Shown one piece after another: positions 46,477-55,232 of a DNA stretch of 64,000 nt. The stretch spans positions 2,444,001-2,508,000 of the forward strand of contig NZ_CP129968.2 of assembly GCF_030503875.2 (NCBI RefSeq), written 5' to 3'. The notes under the pieces are model-generated. The model saw only the letters and a program-made list of their open reading frames with translations, did no database searches and had not been told where the DNA came from. How positions within the stretch are numbered: position 1 is the stretch's first letter; every line of letters begins with the position of its first letter. The translations under genes were made by a program, and so were the position numbers. The stretch comes from Marivirga arenosa (GTDB lineage Bacteria; Bacteroidota; Bacteroidia; Cytophagales; Cyclobacteriaceae).

Positions 46477-47436
46477 ATGAACGTAGACTTACTTTTAGAA
46501 AATTTAACCAATCCTGCATTATTATTTTTCCTGTTAGGAATTTTAGCTGTTCTATTAAAAAGCGATTTAGAAATCCCCGGAACATCTTCTCAATTTATCT
46601 CATTATATTTACTATTTTCTATTGGTTTCAAAGGCGGTCATGAATTGGCTCATGCACAATTTGAAATGTCTATTTTATGGTCAATAGTTCTGGCAATTGG
46701 AACATCCATATTAATTCCCCTTTATACATTCTTTATAATAAAACCCAGACTTGGCACATCAAATGCTGCTGCAATTGCTGCCTCCTATGGATCTATTAGT
46801 GCGGTAACTTTCATTACCGCTATAAGCTTTTTGGAGTTGCAAGAAATATCTTTTGGTGGCCATATGGTGGCCATAATGGCTATGTTAGAAGCACCAGCCA
46901 TTATGGTAGGTGTATTATTATTAAACTTTTTTAAAGAAGATCAGCAAAATAGATTAACGCCTAAAGAAATTTTTCAGCATGCATTTACAAATGGAAGTGT
47001 ATTACTGATTCTTGGAAGTTTGGTAGCGGGTTGGATAGCATCTGATGCACAAGCAAAAGGGATTGAACCTTTTACAACTGATATTTTTAAAGGTTTCTTA
47101 GCTATCTTTTTATTAGATATGGGAATTAGCAGTGGTAGAAAAATAGGTAAACTATTTAAACACGGCCCTTTTGTTTTAGCCTTTTCAATTATAATCCCTA
47201 TCATCAACGGTTGCCTAATTGCCTGGATAAGTGGATTTATTACTACAGAAGTGGGCGATCGATTCTTATTGTCAATTCTTGCTGCTAGTGCATCTTATAT
47301 TGCAGTTCCAGCAGCTATGAAGATAGCTGCACCGGAAGCGAATCCAAGTTTATATTTACCCATGGCATTAGCCATTACCTTTCCATTTAATATTACGCTT
47401 GGTTTCCCAATTTATATGCAAGTAATTAATTGGTAA
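46477..47436 (+). CDS. sbtA: SbtA-family sodium-dependent bicarbonate transporter
   Basis: 319 residues with about ten transmembrane helices, in two inverted halves. Recognisable stretches: FSIGFKGGHELAHAQFEM (about 48-65), SNAAAIAASYGSISAVTFIT (about 95-114) and, in the second half, ASASYIAVPAAMKIAAPEANPSLYLP (about 271-296), all typical of the SbtA (DUF897) family. It imports bicarbonate with Na+ across the inner membrane, here more likely for anaplerotic carboxylation than for CO2 fixation, since no carboxysome or RuBisCO gene is in view. The LysR regulator is divergent upstream. No PII-like SbtB gene follows. Confidence 0.92.
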   Translation: MNVDLLLENLTNPALLFFLLGILAVLLKSDLEIPGTSSQFISLYLLFSIGFKGGHELAHAQFEMSILWSIVLAIGTSILIPLYTFFIIKPRLGTSNAAAIAASYGSISAVTFITAISFLELQEISFGGHMVAIMAMLEAPAIMVGVLLLNFFKEDQQNRLTPKEIFQHAFTNGSVLLILGSLVAGWIASDAQAKGIEPFTTDIFKGFLAIFLLDMGISSGRKIGKLFKHGPFVLAFSIIIPIINGCLIAWISGFITTEVGDRFLLSILAASASYIAVPAAMKIAAPEANPSLYLPMALAITFPFNITLGFPIYMQVINW

Positions 47437-47451
47437 GGAATATATATAAAA

Positions 47452-47958
47452 CTATTGATCTGAATTTTCTTCTTCATCTTGAGTAAGAGGAAAATGTATA
47501 AAGTTTTCGTATAAACTATCTTCTTTAAAGAAAGAGCTTATTTCAAATTCTTCTGGATTAATAGAATTTAATTTAAAATATCCAGTATCAATCTCATTCC
47601 AAACAAAAACTACTGTATCAGTAGGAGTTTCGGCCTTTAAAGTAGCAGGAACATACCAATAACCTTTTAAAGTATCATTAGTTGAGGTACATTCATTTGA
47701 AGGATTAATATAAAGTAGAGAATCTTTATCATTTCCAGAGGATGTATATCTAAAAATTAATTGTCGGGGCGTTTCACAATTAGTTAGATTCAACTGTTCA
47801 TTATTTGTACTTCTGGAGTTTAACACCCATCTTTTGCTATCATAATTAGATAATAATCTTTCCACTTCAACTTTTCTAAAACTCTCAAAATTGGGTTCTT
47901 CAGGAAGGCAAGACACTGCAGTTATAGATAGTAATATTAAAACTAAAATGTTTCTCAT
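47452..47958 (-). CDS. Small lipoprotein of unknown function
   Basis: 168 residues. Lipoprotein signal MRNILVLILLSITAVSC with lipid-attachment Cys at 17. The rest is beta-rich and soluble (RWVLNSRSTNNEQL, RQLIFRYTSSG, DTVVFVWNEIDTGYF); its layout resembles lipocalin-like Bacteroidota lipoproteins, though I do not recognise a family. C-terminal tail acidic (QDEEENSDQ). Single gene with a perfect -7 box four bases before the ATG. Ends 15 bases from the sbtA stop. Confidence 0.8.
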   Translation of the reverse strand: MRNILVLILLSITAVSCLPEEPNFESFRKVEVERLLSNYDSKRWVLNSRSTNNEQLNLTNCETPRQLIFRYTSSGNDKDSLLYINPSNECTSTNDTLKGYWYVPATLKAETPTDTVVFVWNEIDTGYFKLNSINPEEFEISSFFKEDSLYENFIHFPLTQDEEENSDQ

Positions 47959-47962
47959 GCGG

Positions 47963-47970
47963 CAAATATA
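47963..47970 (-). promoter_or_regulatory. -7 box (TAnnTTTG) four bases before the lipoprotein start
   Basis: On the minus strand TATATTTG is followed by CCGC and the ATG at 47958. The block TATATTTGCCGCATG differs in one base from the one at rpe. No -33 element is evident. Confidence 0.5.
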
Positions 47971-48257
47971 ATATTTATAAAATAGTCTAAATTAATTTCA
48001 ATGAATTGTTTAATCATCTTATCAGGTTTTATTGAATCATTTAAAATTCAATCCTAATTTGATTAATGTTACTTTCAATAACGATACCACTTGTAAGTTT
48101 ATATTCAATTAGAATTACTTTTCGACACTTATTTTAGCGAAAGCCCTTGTTATTTATTATTAATCAAATATTTAGTATTAATATTTACATACTTATTTCG
48201 ACATTTACTATGTATTGTTCGATAAAAATAAATTTTTTACAGACTAACTTAATTCAT
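47971..48257. other. Divergent intergenic region, AT-rich
   Basis: Between the lipoprotein gene and the giant T9SS cargo gene lie 311 bases without a gene (47959-48269). Apart from the two promoter -7 boxes at either end (47963-47970 and 48258-48265), I see no hairpin, repeat or RNA gene here. Confidence 0.6.
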
Positions 48258-48265
48258 TAAGTTTG
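48258..48265 (+). promoter_or_regulatory. -7 box (TAnnTTTG) four bases before the T9SS cargo gene start
   Basis: TAAGTTTG, then TATA and the ATG at 48270. A T-rich stretch at 48233-48238 stands at about the -33 distance. Predicts a leaderless message from the first ATG; a second ATG lies nine bases on. Confidence 0.5.
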
Positions 48266-48269
48266 TATA

Positions 48270-51200
48270 ATGGTTAGAATGGCTTGTACATACAAATTTT
48301 TAAGAATTGGATTATTTTCCTTAGTTCTTATTTTTTGTGGAACCCATGAAGTTTTCTCACAATGCGGAGCCACCAGTGGAGTTGGAGGATTTGATCCCAT
48401 TGAAAATAAATTTTGTGGTGGAGAAAAAGAGGTATGGATAGGGAAAAGATACTCTTCTGTAGATCTACCACCTGCTACAGATGTATATATTTTGGTTAAT
48501 TGGGGAGATGGAACTGAAAATTACTATCCTACAATATTAGAATTTGGTGACTATTATATTGATAATACTCCTCCTGTAGCACCAGCAGGAGCTCCATTGT
48601 TTGCTAATGATCGATATGCTTATTATCAATATCCAGCAGGACTAACAAATTGTGATTTTGAAATTACTGTTCAATTAGTTTTTGTTGATACAGGGGAAAA
48701 TCCACAAACTCATCCCAGTGCATTAATATGTCCTGGTACAGATAATAGTGCTAGTACAGTTTATTGGGAAAGAGATAATATTGCTCCTGGGAATTTAAAT
48801 ATTGAAGAAGCTCCTCTTTTAACTATATGCGAAGGACAAGATGTAGTGATAAATCCACTAGAAAATCAAAGTATTTACAATTGCCCTTTATCTAATAACA
48901 ATGGCACAAGATGGTTTCAATGGGTATATAATACTGACGGTGCTAATCCTATACCTGATGTAAATATTTCAGGTATCAATATTCCAAATGAAGATTTTAA
49001 TGTTTTCCCAGGTGGTTATACAAATCCGGATTTTGGGGAAATTGTACAAGTAGATCCTGGAATAAACGAAGTTGCTGCTGATCTTGACATGGATCCTACT
49101 GGTACTATCACAATAGACGGAACAAATACATTGGTTGGTCAAACATTTGAGATCACTCTAAGAGCGTGGAATGTATGTAATCCATTTGATGATCCAGATA
49201 TTCCAGGCACACCTGATTTCACTGATGCAACTACAGCCGAAAATCCACCAGAAGAAACTACGTTAACTATTGAAGTTGTTCCAGCGCCAAATCCTACTCC
49301 GGAAGTGGAAGACCCATCAACTGCAGGAGTTTGGCTTCCGGAAGATGGGACAGCTACTCCAACTGCTAGCTTTTGTGCGAATGAAACGGTTAATTTCCGT
49401 AATAATAGTGCAACTATTGGAGATGATTTAATTGAATGGGATTTCACATATGATGGGATAACATTTAACACTGATGATACGGGAAATAATGTGAATACTT
49501 CTTATGATAACTCATTTGTAGGAAGTCCAATAACAGTAGCCTTAAGAATAACACGAGGAAATATTGGAGTTCCTTGTGTATTTTTGGAGACTATTGATTT
49601 AGAAATATCAGATGGTCCTATTGCTGATTTCACAATATCAAACACATCTGCTTGTGAAACTTTAAATACAACAGTTACAGATATTTCCACAAATGCAGAT
49701 GGATTTTCATGGACTGTAGATCAGATTTCTGGTCCAGGAGCTGCGACTGATGCCGGAGTAATTTCGCCTCCTTTAGCTAGTTTTCCTATTACGAGTTCTG
49801 TTAGCGGAAATACAGTAGATTTTGAATTTGGAAATCCTGGAGAATACGAAATTACTTTAACTGCGACCTCTACTGTTGCCCCTACTTGTCCTAGTAATTT
49901 AACAGAGTCAGTTTTTGTATATGACAATCCAATTGCTAATTTTAGTGCTACGGAAATCTGTGAAGGTGATATGACCATTTTTACAGATCTCTCTAATATC
50001 CCAACAGTTGTAAATGGTGATGCAATCGATACTTGGGAATTTGTATTTGATTTTGATAATACTGATTACACTACCGATCCCGAAGGCACGTTTGATACAC
50101 AAACCATCACTAGCTTAAATGCAGGCGATTTTACAGCAGGTGAATATGCTTATACTTATCCTGCCGCAGGTACTTATAATGTTGCTTTAAGAGTATCCAC
50201 CGCTAATGGTTGTGTATCACCAGTGGATACGATGTCAGTTGTGGTTAAAAACAACCCTATATCAAATTTTGAATTTGCTGAAAACGGTATCGATTATACT
50301 CAGCCTCTTTGTCCGGGTACTCCCATTGAAATTGTCAACACCTCCCCTGCTGGTCAAACTGATCCTGCAGTTGATCGATATTATGTAGAAATTGTTTCAG
50401 AAGATAATGCTAATGATGGAATATTTCCTGCTTTCCCAGCTTCTTTTCCTGCACCAATTAATTCAGCAGTAATTAATCCAAATGTTGGTGATCTACCCAA
50501 TCCAAATTCGGGATCACCTTACACTTATGATTTATACTTTATAGCCGTTGGAGACAATAATTGTGAAACGAGAGAAGGACCACTTACTGTAACTTTACTA
50601 CCTGCTCAAGCCGCAGGATTTGATATATTTGAAGGAGATCCTGGCCCATCACCGGGATCAACAGCAGATTCTTATGATAACCTGACTGTATATTGTTCAC
50701 CTTATGAATTTTATTTTCGTACGGACGCAAACACTCAGACTTTCAACGCTGATCAATATATCTGGACAATTACAGACGGTATAGGTGATACCTTAACTGA
50801 AACTACAATAGAGGTAGCCACTGATCCTGAACCTGAAAGATTTAATTTCAACTTTGAAAATGTGTATCCGTCAGTTAGTCAAGAAGTATTCACCATTAAT
50901 CTTCAGGTGATAACAGACGACTTTTGTGTAACTGACCGAAATGAAACAGTAAGATTATTCCCAAAACCTACAGCTGAATTTAATGTGATAGACTCTTTAA
51001 TATCATGCGATTCAGTTTCATACACTTACAAGGCAGTACAAGAAAACATAGATTACTTTTGGTCTGTAAATTCAACTGATAATTCAAAATTAAGATCTGC
51101 CATACAAGATGATGCAAATGCTGAATTTACTGTAGTTTATGACCGTCCTCTAAATACTGAGCCTGATTTAGATTTTACAGTTGAATTATATACAGAAAAT

Positions 51201-54200
51201 CTAGTTTTATGTCAGAGTGACCTTGAATCTACGACTTCAAGCATTCCAAATGCTGATGTTATTACAGTTGATATTGACTTTACACCAAGTAATTCTCAAG
51301 ATTGTTTACCCTCTACCTATGATTTACAAAATACCACTACCTCAACTATTCCAGCAGGAACCGAATGGGAATTTGAAATCTACAAGTATAATACAGTAAC
51401 TACAGATTACGATTTAATAGAAACAATCGAAGGTGTAGATCAAACAGGAAATGAGGACTTTAGTACAGCTATACCTTACGAATTTACTTCCGATGGTCAA
51501 TATAGAATTGACTTAATTGCAAACTTGCTCAGCAATTGTAGAATTGGATTATCAACTCCAGTTGATATAGAAATATTTGAGTCTCCTACTCCAAATTTCA
51601 GGACGAATATTAGTGAGGGCTGTTCCCCATTAACCGTTGATTTAATAGAGAATTCCACCCTGCCTTCAGGGAACAATTTTGATCTAAGCCTAGAAGTCTT
51701 CAATCCAGTCAGCGGCTTGATTACACAAACTATTGCTCCTTCAAACGGTCCTGGAGGCCATTTAGATGGAATTACATTAGATCCATTAATAAATACAGCT
51801 ACAGATCCCTTTATTGATTATGAAATCACATTAACCGCAACAGCCTCAAATGCATTAAATTGTTCAAATGACAGTACCTTTATCGTTAGAGTATATCAAG
51901 AACCACAAATAGATTTTGATATTACCTCAAACAATCCAGCTTGTGAAGAGGATTATACTTTTGACTTTGAATTCACTACAAGCGTATTTCCGGCAGGAAC
52001 ACAATTTATTTGGAATTGGAATGATGGGCAAACATTACTAACTGACCAAGATACAGCAGTCAGTCATACCTTTGTGAATAGAGCTGCCTTTTTTGGAACA
52101 GATACTTATAATGTAAGCTTAACAGCTGAAACTCCTAATAATTGCTCTGTTACGATTAGTAAAATAGTAACACTAAATCCTAGAGTAGACGCTAGCTTTT
52201 TTAAGTTACTTGATCAAGGATGTTCACCCTTGGATGTTAGCTTTACAAGTACCGCACTAGGTACAGGTTTAACAGGAAATCATGTCTATCAAAAAAGAAT
52301 CAAAGATTCAGGAAATCCTTGGGTTGATTTCACCACTAGCCCGATGCCAAATGGTGCTGTTACAGAAACTTTTACCAATACTACTGCTGGTGATATAATA
52401 TATGAGGTAAGGTATATTGTTTCTTCTGCAGTTGGCGGTTGTTCCGATACATCAAATATTCAAGAAATTACAATTTTTCCTGAGTTTACAAGTCCAACGA
52501 TAACAGGCACAAATACAGTTTGTGCATCTGAACAATTAGTACCCTATTCAGTGCCTTTTACTTCAGGATCAACTTATTTATGGGAATTACCTTTAGGTGC
52601 ATTTATTTCGAATCAAAATGCTAATGGAAATGAAATAGAAGTGAATTTTAGTGTTTTTTCTGGAAACATCAGAGTTACAGAAATAAATGCTAATGGATGT
52701 TTTGGTACACCTAGTGAGTTAGCTGTAAATGTTTTGACTGGCCCGAGTGCAACGCTTAGCTTGAACGGACCAAATGTGATTTGTCCTGGTGATGAAACTA
52801 GTTTAAGGTTTGATTTAACAGGACCTCCAGGCTCTACAAATTTTGATGTGATTTATAACAATGGACAGGAAAATGATACATTAAAAAACATTCAAAATGG
52901 ACATATAGAAACCATAAATCCTAACAACTCAACAAATTACTTCTTAGTAGGAGTTGTGGATTTGGCTAACCCTAATTGTAATCCTTCCGGATTATCTGGA
53001 AATGCTTTTGTAAATGTAAATACACCTCCATCCGCAAGTATTTCTGGAACTACTACTATATGTGAAGGAAATGACACAAATTTAATCTTCAACTTAACAG
53101 GAGTTGGTCCATGGGAAGTGGTGTATACCGATGGTAGCTCAAATTATACATTGAACACTTCTAATCCCGTAACCATTGAAGCAGTAAGTCCAATTCAAGA
53201 TACTAACTATGAGTTAATATCAGTAACAGATGGAAACAGTCCTATTTGTAGTGGTACGGTAAATGGAATAGCGGAAATAACAGTAAACCAAAAGCCTACA
53301 GCTGAAATATTCGGAAATGTAGATAATGTTTGTCAAAATGATTTTACTGAAATTGGGGTTAACTTAACTGGTACAGCTCCATGGACCGTAAGGTATACAG
53401 ATGGAACTGTGACCTACACTTTATCTAACATTCAACCAGATAGCGGCTACGACCCAGCAACAGATTCTTACACCTATTATTTTGATGTAAATCCACAAAG
53501 TGGCACAACTACATACACTTTAACTGAAGTGCTAGATTCCAGTAATCCATTTCGTTGTAGCGGAGATATTTCCGGTACTGCTACTGTTGTTGCCTATGAT
53601 AGACCTGAGGTTTCCTTATCCGGTGATACAACAATATGCTTTGGTGTAAATACTGCTTTAAACTTTGATTTTGAAGGGGATGGTCCATTTGAAGGAACTT
53701 ATACTGCTAATGGAGATTCCATTGAGTTCAACAATTTCCAAAATTCCGAATCAATCAATGTCAGCCCTGAAACTAGTACTGTTTATAGAATAGTAGAATT
53801 ATTCGATAGCAGAGGATGTCCAGGGCAAAATTTAGGAGGTCCTATTAGTATTAATGTTAACCCATTACCAACTTCAGTTATATCGGGTAATGATACGACC
53901 TGTTATGGTACAGAAACTAATTTAATATTTGATCAAACTGGTGTTGGACCATGGACCATAACCTATACGGATGGAAACCAAAATTACAGCTTTTCAACCG
54001 CCTTCAACAGACATTTTGAACCCGTAAGTCCTACTGCTACCACCACATATTCCTTAGTTTCAGTCACTGATAGTAATAACCCTAATTCTTGTAATGGAAC
54101 AGTGTCAGGAAGTGCACTTAAATTTGTTTATCCTAGATTGGAAGCAAGTTTTGAAGTTAGCCCGCAGGATATGGTATTGCCTGAGAGCACGATAAATATT

Positions 54201-55199
54201 ACAAATAATACAACAAACAAAAATGAATGGGAGTATTTGTGGGAATTTGGTGATGGAACCACTTCAACAGATGTAGATCCCGTCCCTCATGATTATGGCA
54301 CTTTTGGAGAATTTACAATTAAAATGACTGCTACGAACGGACTATGTACCTCTAGCTTTCAAACTCTTGTCACAATTGGAGCAATCCCTCCTATTATAGA
54401 TTTTGATGCTGATCCAAAAGAAGGCTGCTTACCTTTAGTTGTTAAATTTGAGAATCACTCGGAATACGCAGACCCATCTACCTATCAATGGAGTTTTGGA
54501 GATGGTCAGAGAGCCTCTGCGGTTATAGACCCGATTCATGTCTATACCAATCCAGGAACCTATACAGTTACCCTTTCTGCTACCAATATCACGGGACAAA
54601 GAACGGAATTGATAAAGGAAGAATTTATAACTGTAAATGCAACACCACAGGCCTCATTTACCATTCCTGATGAATACAGAAGAGTTTTTACTACTGAAGA
54701 GGTACGATTTGTAAACTTAAGTGAAGGTGCAGATGAATTCATTTGGAAATTTGGGGACGGAAATGAATCTTTCGAATTTGAACCTATTCATGCATATGCC
54801 GATACAGGATTTTATGATATTACACTCATTGCAATAAATTCAGAAACAGGATGTTCTGATTCAATCTTTCTAACTTCACAAGTGCAGACCATATTAGGCG
54901 GTGAATCAAGAGTACCTAATGCCTTTACTCCAAGTAGAGCCGGACCTGGGACAGGAAGTGATAACCCATTACAGAATGATTATTTCTTACCCTATGTGGA
55001 AGGAGTATCTGATTTTAATATGAAGATTTACAATAGATGGGGAGAATTATTATTCGAATCCAATGATGAAAACGTAGGTTGGGATGGTTATTATCAGGGA
55101 ACTTTGATGCCTCAAGGAGTCTATGTATATCGTTTAGAATTGGTTTATGAAAATGGAAGAAGAGAAACAACAGTGGGGGACATTACACTCATTAGGTAG
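48270..55199 (+). CDS. Giant PKD/Ig-repeat T9SS cargo protein with gliding-type C-terminal domain
   Basis: 2309 residues. Signal peptide (about 1-31; MACTYKFLRIGLFSLVLIFC, cleavage near VFSQ), a first half of PKD/Ig-like domains, each with paired Cys, then five tandem repeats (about 1490-1955) sharing G-P-W-x-V-x-Y-T-D-G and T-T-Y-x-L-x-x-V-x-D motifs, three PKD domains (about 1958-2200; WEFGDGTTSTD, WSFGDGQ, WKFGDGNESF) and a C-terminal domain (about 2210-2309) with VPNAFTPSRAGPGTGSDN, MKIYNRWGELLFESN and QGVYVYRLELVYENG, the CHU_C (gliding motility-associated, type B) T9SS signal. It would be exported to the cell surface, likely as an adhesin. Followed after 33 bases by its PorP/SprF partner. 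An ATG at 48279 is an alternative start. Confidence 0.92.
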   Translation: MVRMACTYKFLRIGLFSLVLIFCGTHEVFSQCGATSGVGGFDPIENKFCGGEKEVWIGKRYSSVDLPPATDVYILVNWGDGTENYYPTILEFGDYYIDNTPPVAPAGAPLFANDRYAYYQYPAGLTNCDFEITVQLVFVDTGENPQTHPSALICPGTDNSASTVYWERDNIAPGNLNIEEAPLLTICEGQDVVINPLENQSIYNCPLSNNNGTRWFQWVYNTDGANPIPDVNISGINIPNEDFNVFPGGYTNPDFGEIVQVDPGINEVAADLDMDPTGTITIDGTNTLVGQTFEITLRAWNVCNPFDDPDIPGTPDFTDATTAENPPEETTLTIEVVPAPNPTPEVEDPSTAGVWLPEDGTATPTASFCANETVNFRNNSATIGDDLIEWDFTYDGITFNTDDTGNNVNTSYDNSFVGSPITVALRITRGNIGVPCVFLETIDLEISDGPIADFTISNTSACETLNTTVTDISTNADGFSWTVDQISGPGAATDAGVISPPLASFPITSSVSGNTVDFEFGNPGEYEITLTATSTVAPTCPSNLTESVFVYDNPIANFSATEICEGDMTIFTDLSNIPTVVNGDAIDTWEFVFDFDNTDYTTDPEGTFDTQTITSLNAGDFTAGEYAYTYPAAGTYNVALRVSTANGCVSPVDTMSVVVKNNPISNFEFAENGIDYTQPLCPGTPIEIVNTSPAGQTDPAVDRYYVEIVSEDNANDGIFPAFPASFPAPINSAVINPNVGDLPNPNSGSPYTYDLYFIAVGDNNCETREGPLTVTLLPAQAAGFDIFEGDPGPSPGSTADSYDNLTVYCSPYEFYFRTDANTQTFNADQYIWTITDGIGDTLTETTIEVATDPEPERFNFNFENVYPSVSQEVFTINLQVITDDFCVTDRNETVRLFPKPTAEFNVIDSLISCDSVSYTYKAVQENIDYFWSVNSTDNSKLRSAIQDDANAEFTVVYDRPLNTEPDLDFTVELYTENLVLCQSDLESTTSSIPNADVITVDIDFTPSNSQDCLPSTYDLQNTTTSTIPAGTEWEFEIYKYNTVTTDYDLIETIEGVDQTGNEDFSTAIPYEFTSDGQYRIDLIANLLSNCRIGLSTPVDIEIFESPTPNFRTNISEGCSPLTVDLIENSTLPSGNNFDLSLEVFNPVSGLITQTIAPSNGPGGHLDGITLDPLINTATDPFIDYEITLTATASNALNCSNDSTFIVRVYQEPQIDFDITSNNPACEEDYTFDFEFTTSVFPAGTQFIWNWNDGQTLLTDQDTAVSHTFVNRAAFFGTDTYNVSLTAETPNNCSVTISKIVTLNPRVDASFFKLLDQGCSPLDVSFTSTALGTGLTGNHVYQKRIKDSGNPWVDFTTSPMPNGAVTETFTNTTAGDIIYEVRYIVSSAVGGCSDTSNIQEITIFPEFTSPTITGTNTVCASEQLVPYSVPFTSGSTYLWELPLGAFISNQNANGNEIEVNFSVFSGNIRVTEINANGCFGTPSELAVNVLTGPSATLSLNGPNVICPGDETSLRFDLTGPPGSTNFDVIYNNGQENDTLKNIQNGHIETINPNNSTNYFLVGVVDLANPNCNPSGLSGNAFVNVNTPPSASISGTTTICEGNDTNLIFNLTGVGPWEVVYTDGSSNYTLNTSNPVTIEAVSPIQDTNYELISVTDGNSPICSGTVNGIAEITVNQKPTAEIFGNVDNVCQNDFTEIGVNLTGTAPWTVRYTDGTVTYTLSNIQPDSGYDPATDSYTYYFDVNPQSGTTTYTLTEVLDSSNPFRCSGDISGTATVVAYDRPEVSLSGDTTICFGVNTALNFDFEGDGPFEGTYTANGDSIEFNNFQNSESINVSPETSTVYRIVELFDSRGCPGQNLGGPISINVNPLPTSVISGNDTTCYGTETNLIFDQTGVGPWTITYTDGNQNYSFSTAFNRHFEPVSPTATTTYSLVSVTDSNNPNSCNGTVSGSALKFVYPRLEASFEVSPQDMVLPESTINITNNTTNKNEWEYLWEFGDGTTSTDVDPVPHDYGTFGEFTIKMTATNGLCTSSFQTLVTIGAIPPIIDFDADPKEGCLPLVVKFENHSEYADPSTYQWSFGDGQRASAVIDPIHVYTNPGTYTVTLSATNITGQRTELIKEEFITVNATPQASFTIPDEYRRVFTTEEVRFVNLSEGADEFIWKFGDGNESFEFEPIHAYADTGFYDITLIAINSETGCSDSIFLTSQVQTILGGESRVPNAFTPSRAGPGTGSDNPLQNDYFLPYVEGVSDFNMKIYNRWGELLFESNDENVGWDGYYQGTLMPQGVYVYRLELVYENGRRETTVGDITLIR
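52741..54130 (+). repeat. Five tandem ~90-100-codon protein repeats
   Basis: Inside the T9SS cargo gene, repeats start at about residues 1490, 1586, 1674, 1777 and 1866. Each has a Cys after an S/G-rich turn (ICPGDETS, ICEGNDTN, VCQNDFTE, ICFGVNTA, TCYGTETN), then L-x-F/V-x-L/Q-T-G-x-G-P-W and Y-T-D-G, and a second Cys before the next unit. DNA-level identity is low, so the repeats are old. Confidence 0.8.
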
Positions 55200-55232
55200 A
55201 TTTATCTTTTAAAAAGCGTAATGAAATATTGA

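Noticed and set aside
49139..49978. Long open frames antisense to the giant T9SS gene (49139-49471, 49502-49690, 49721-49978)
   Set aside because: They are antisense reflections of a repetitive, Thr/Ser/Pro-rich coding sequence with no coding features of their own.
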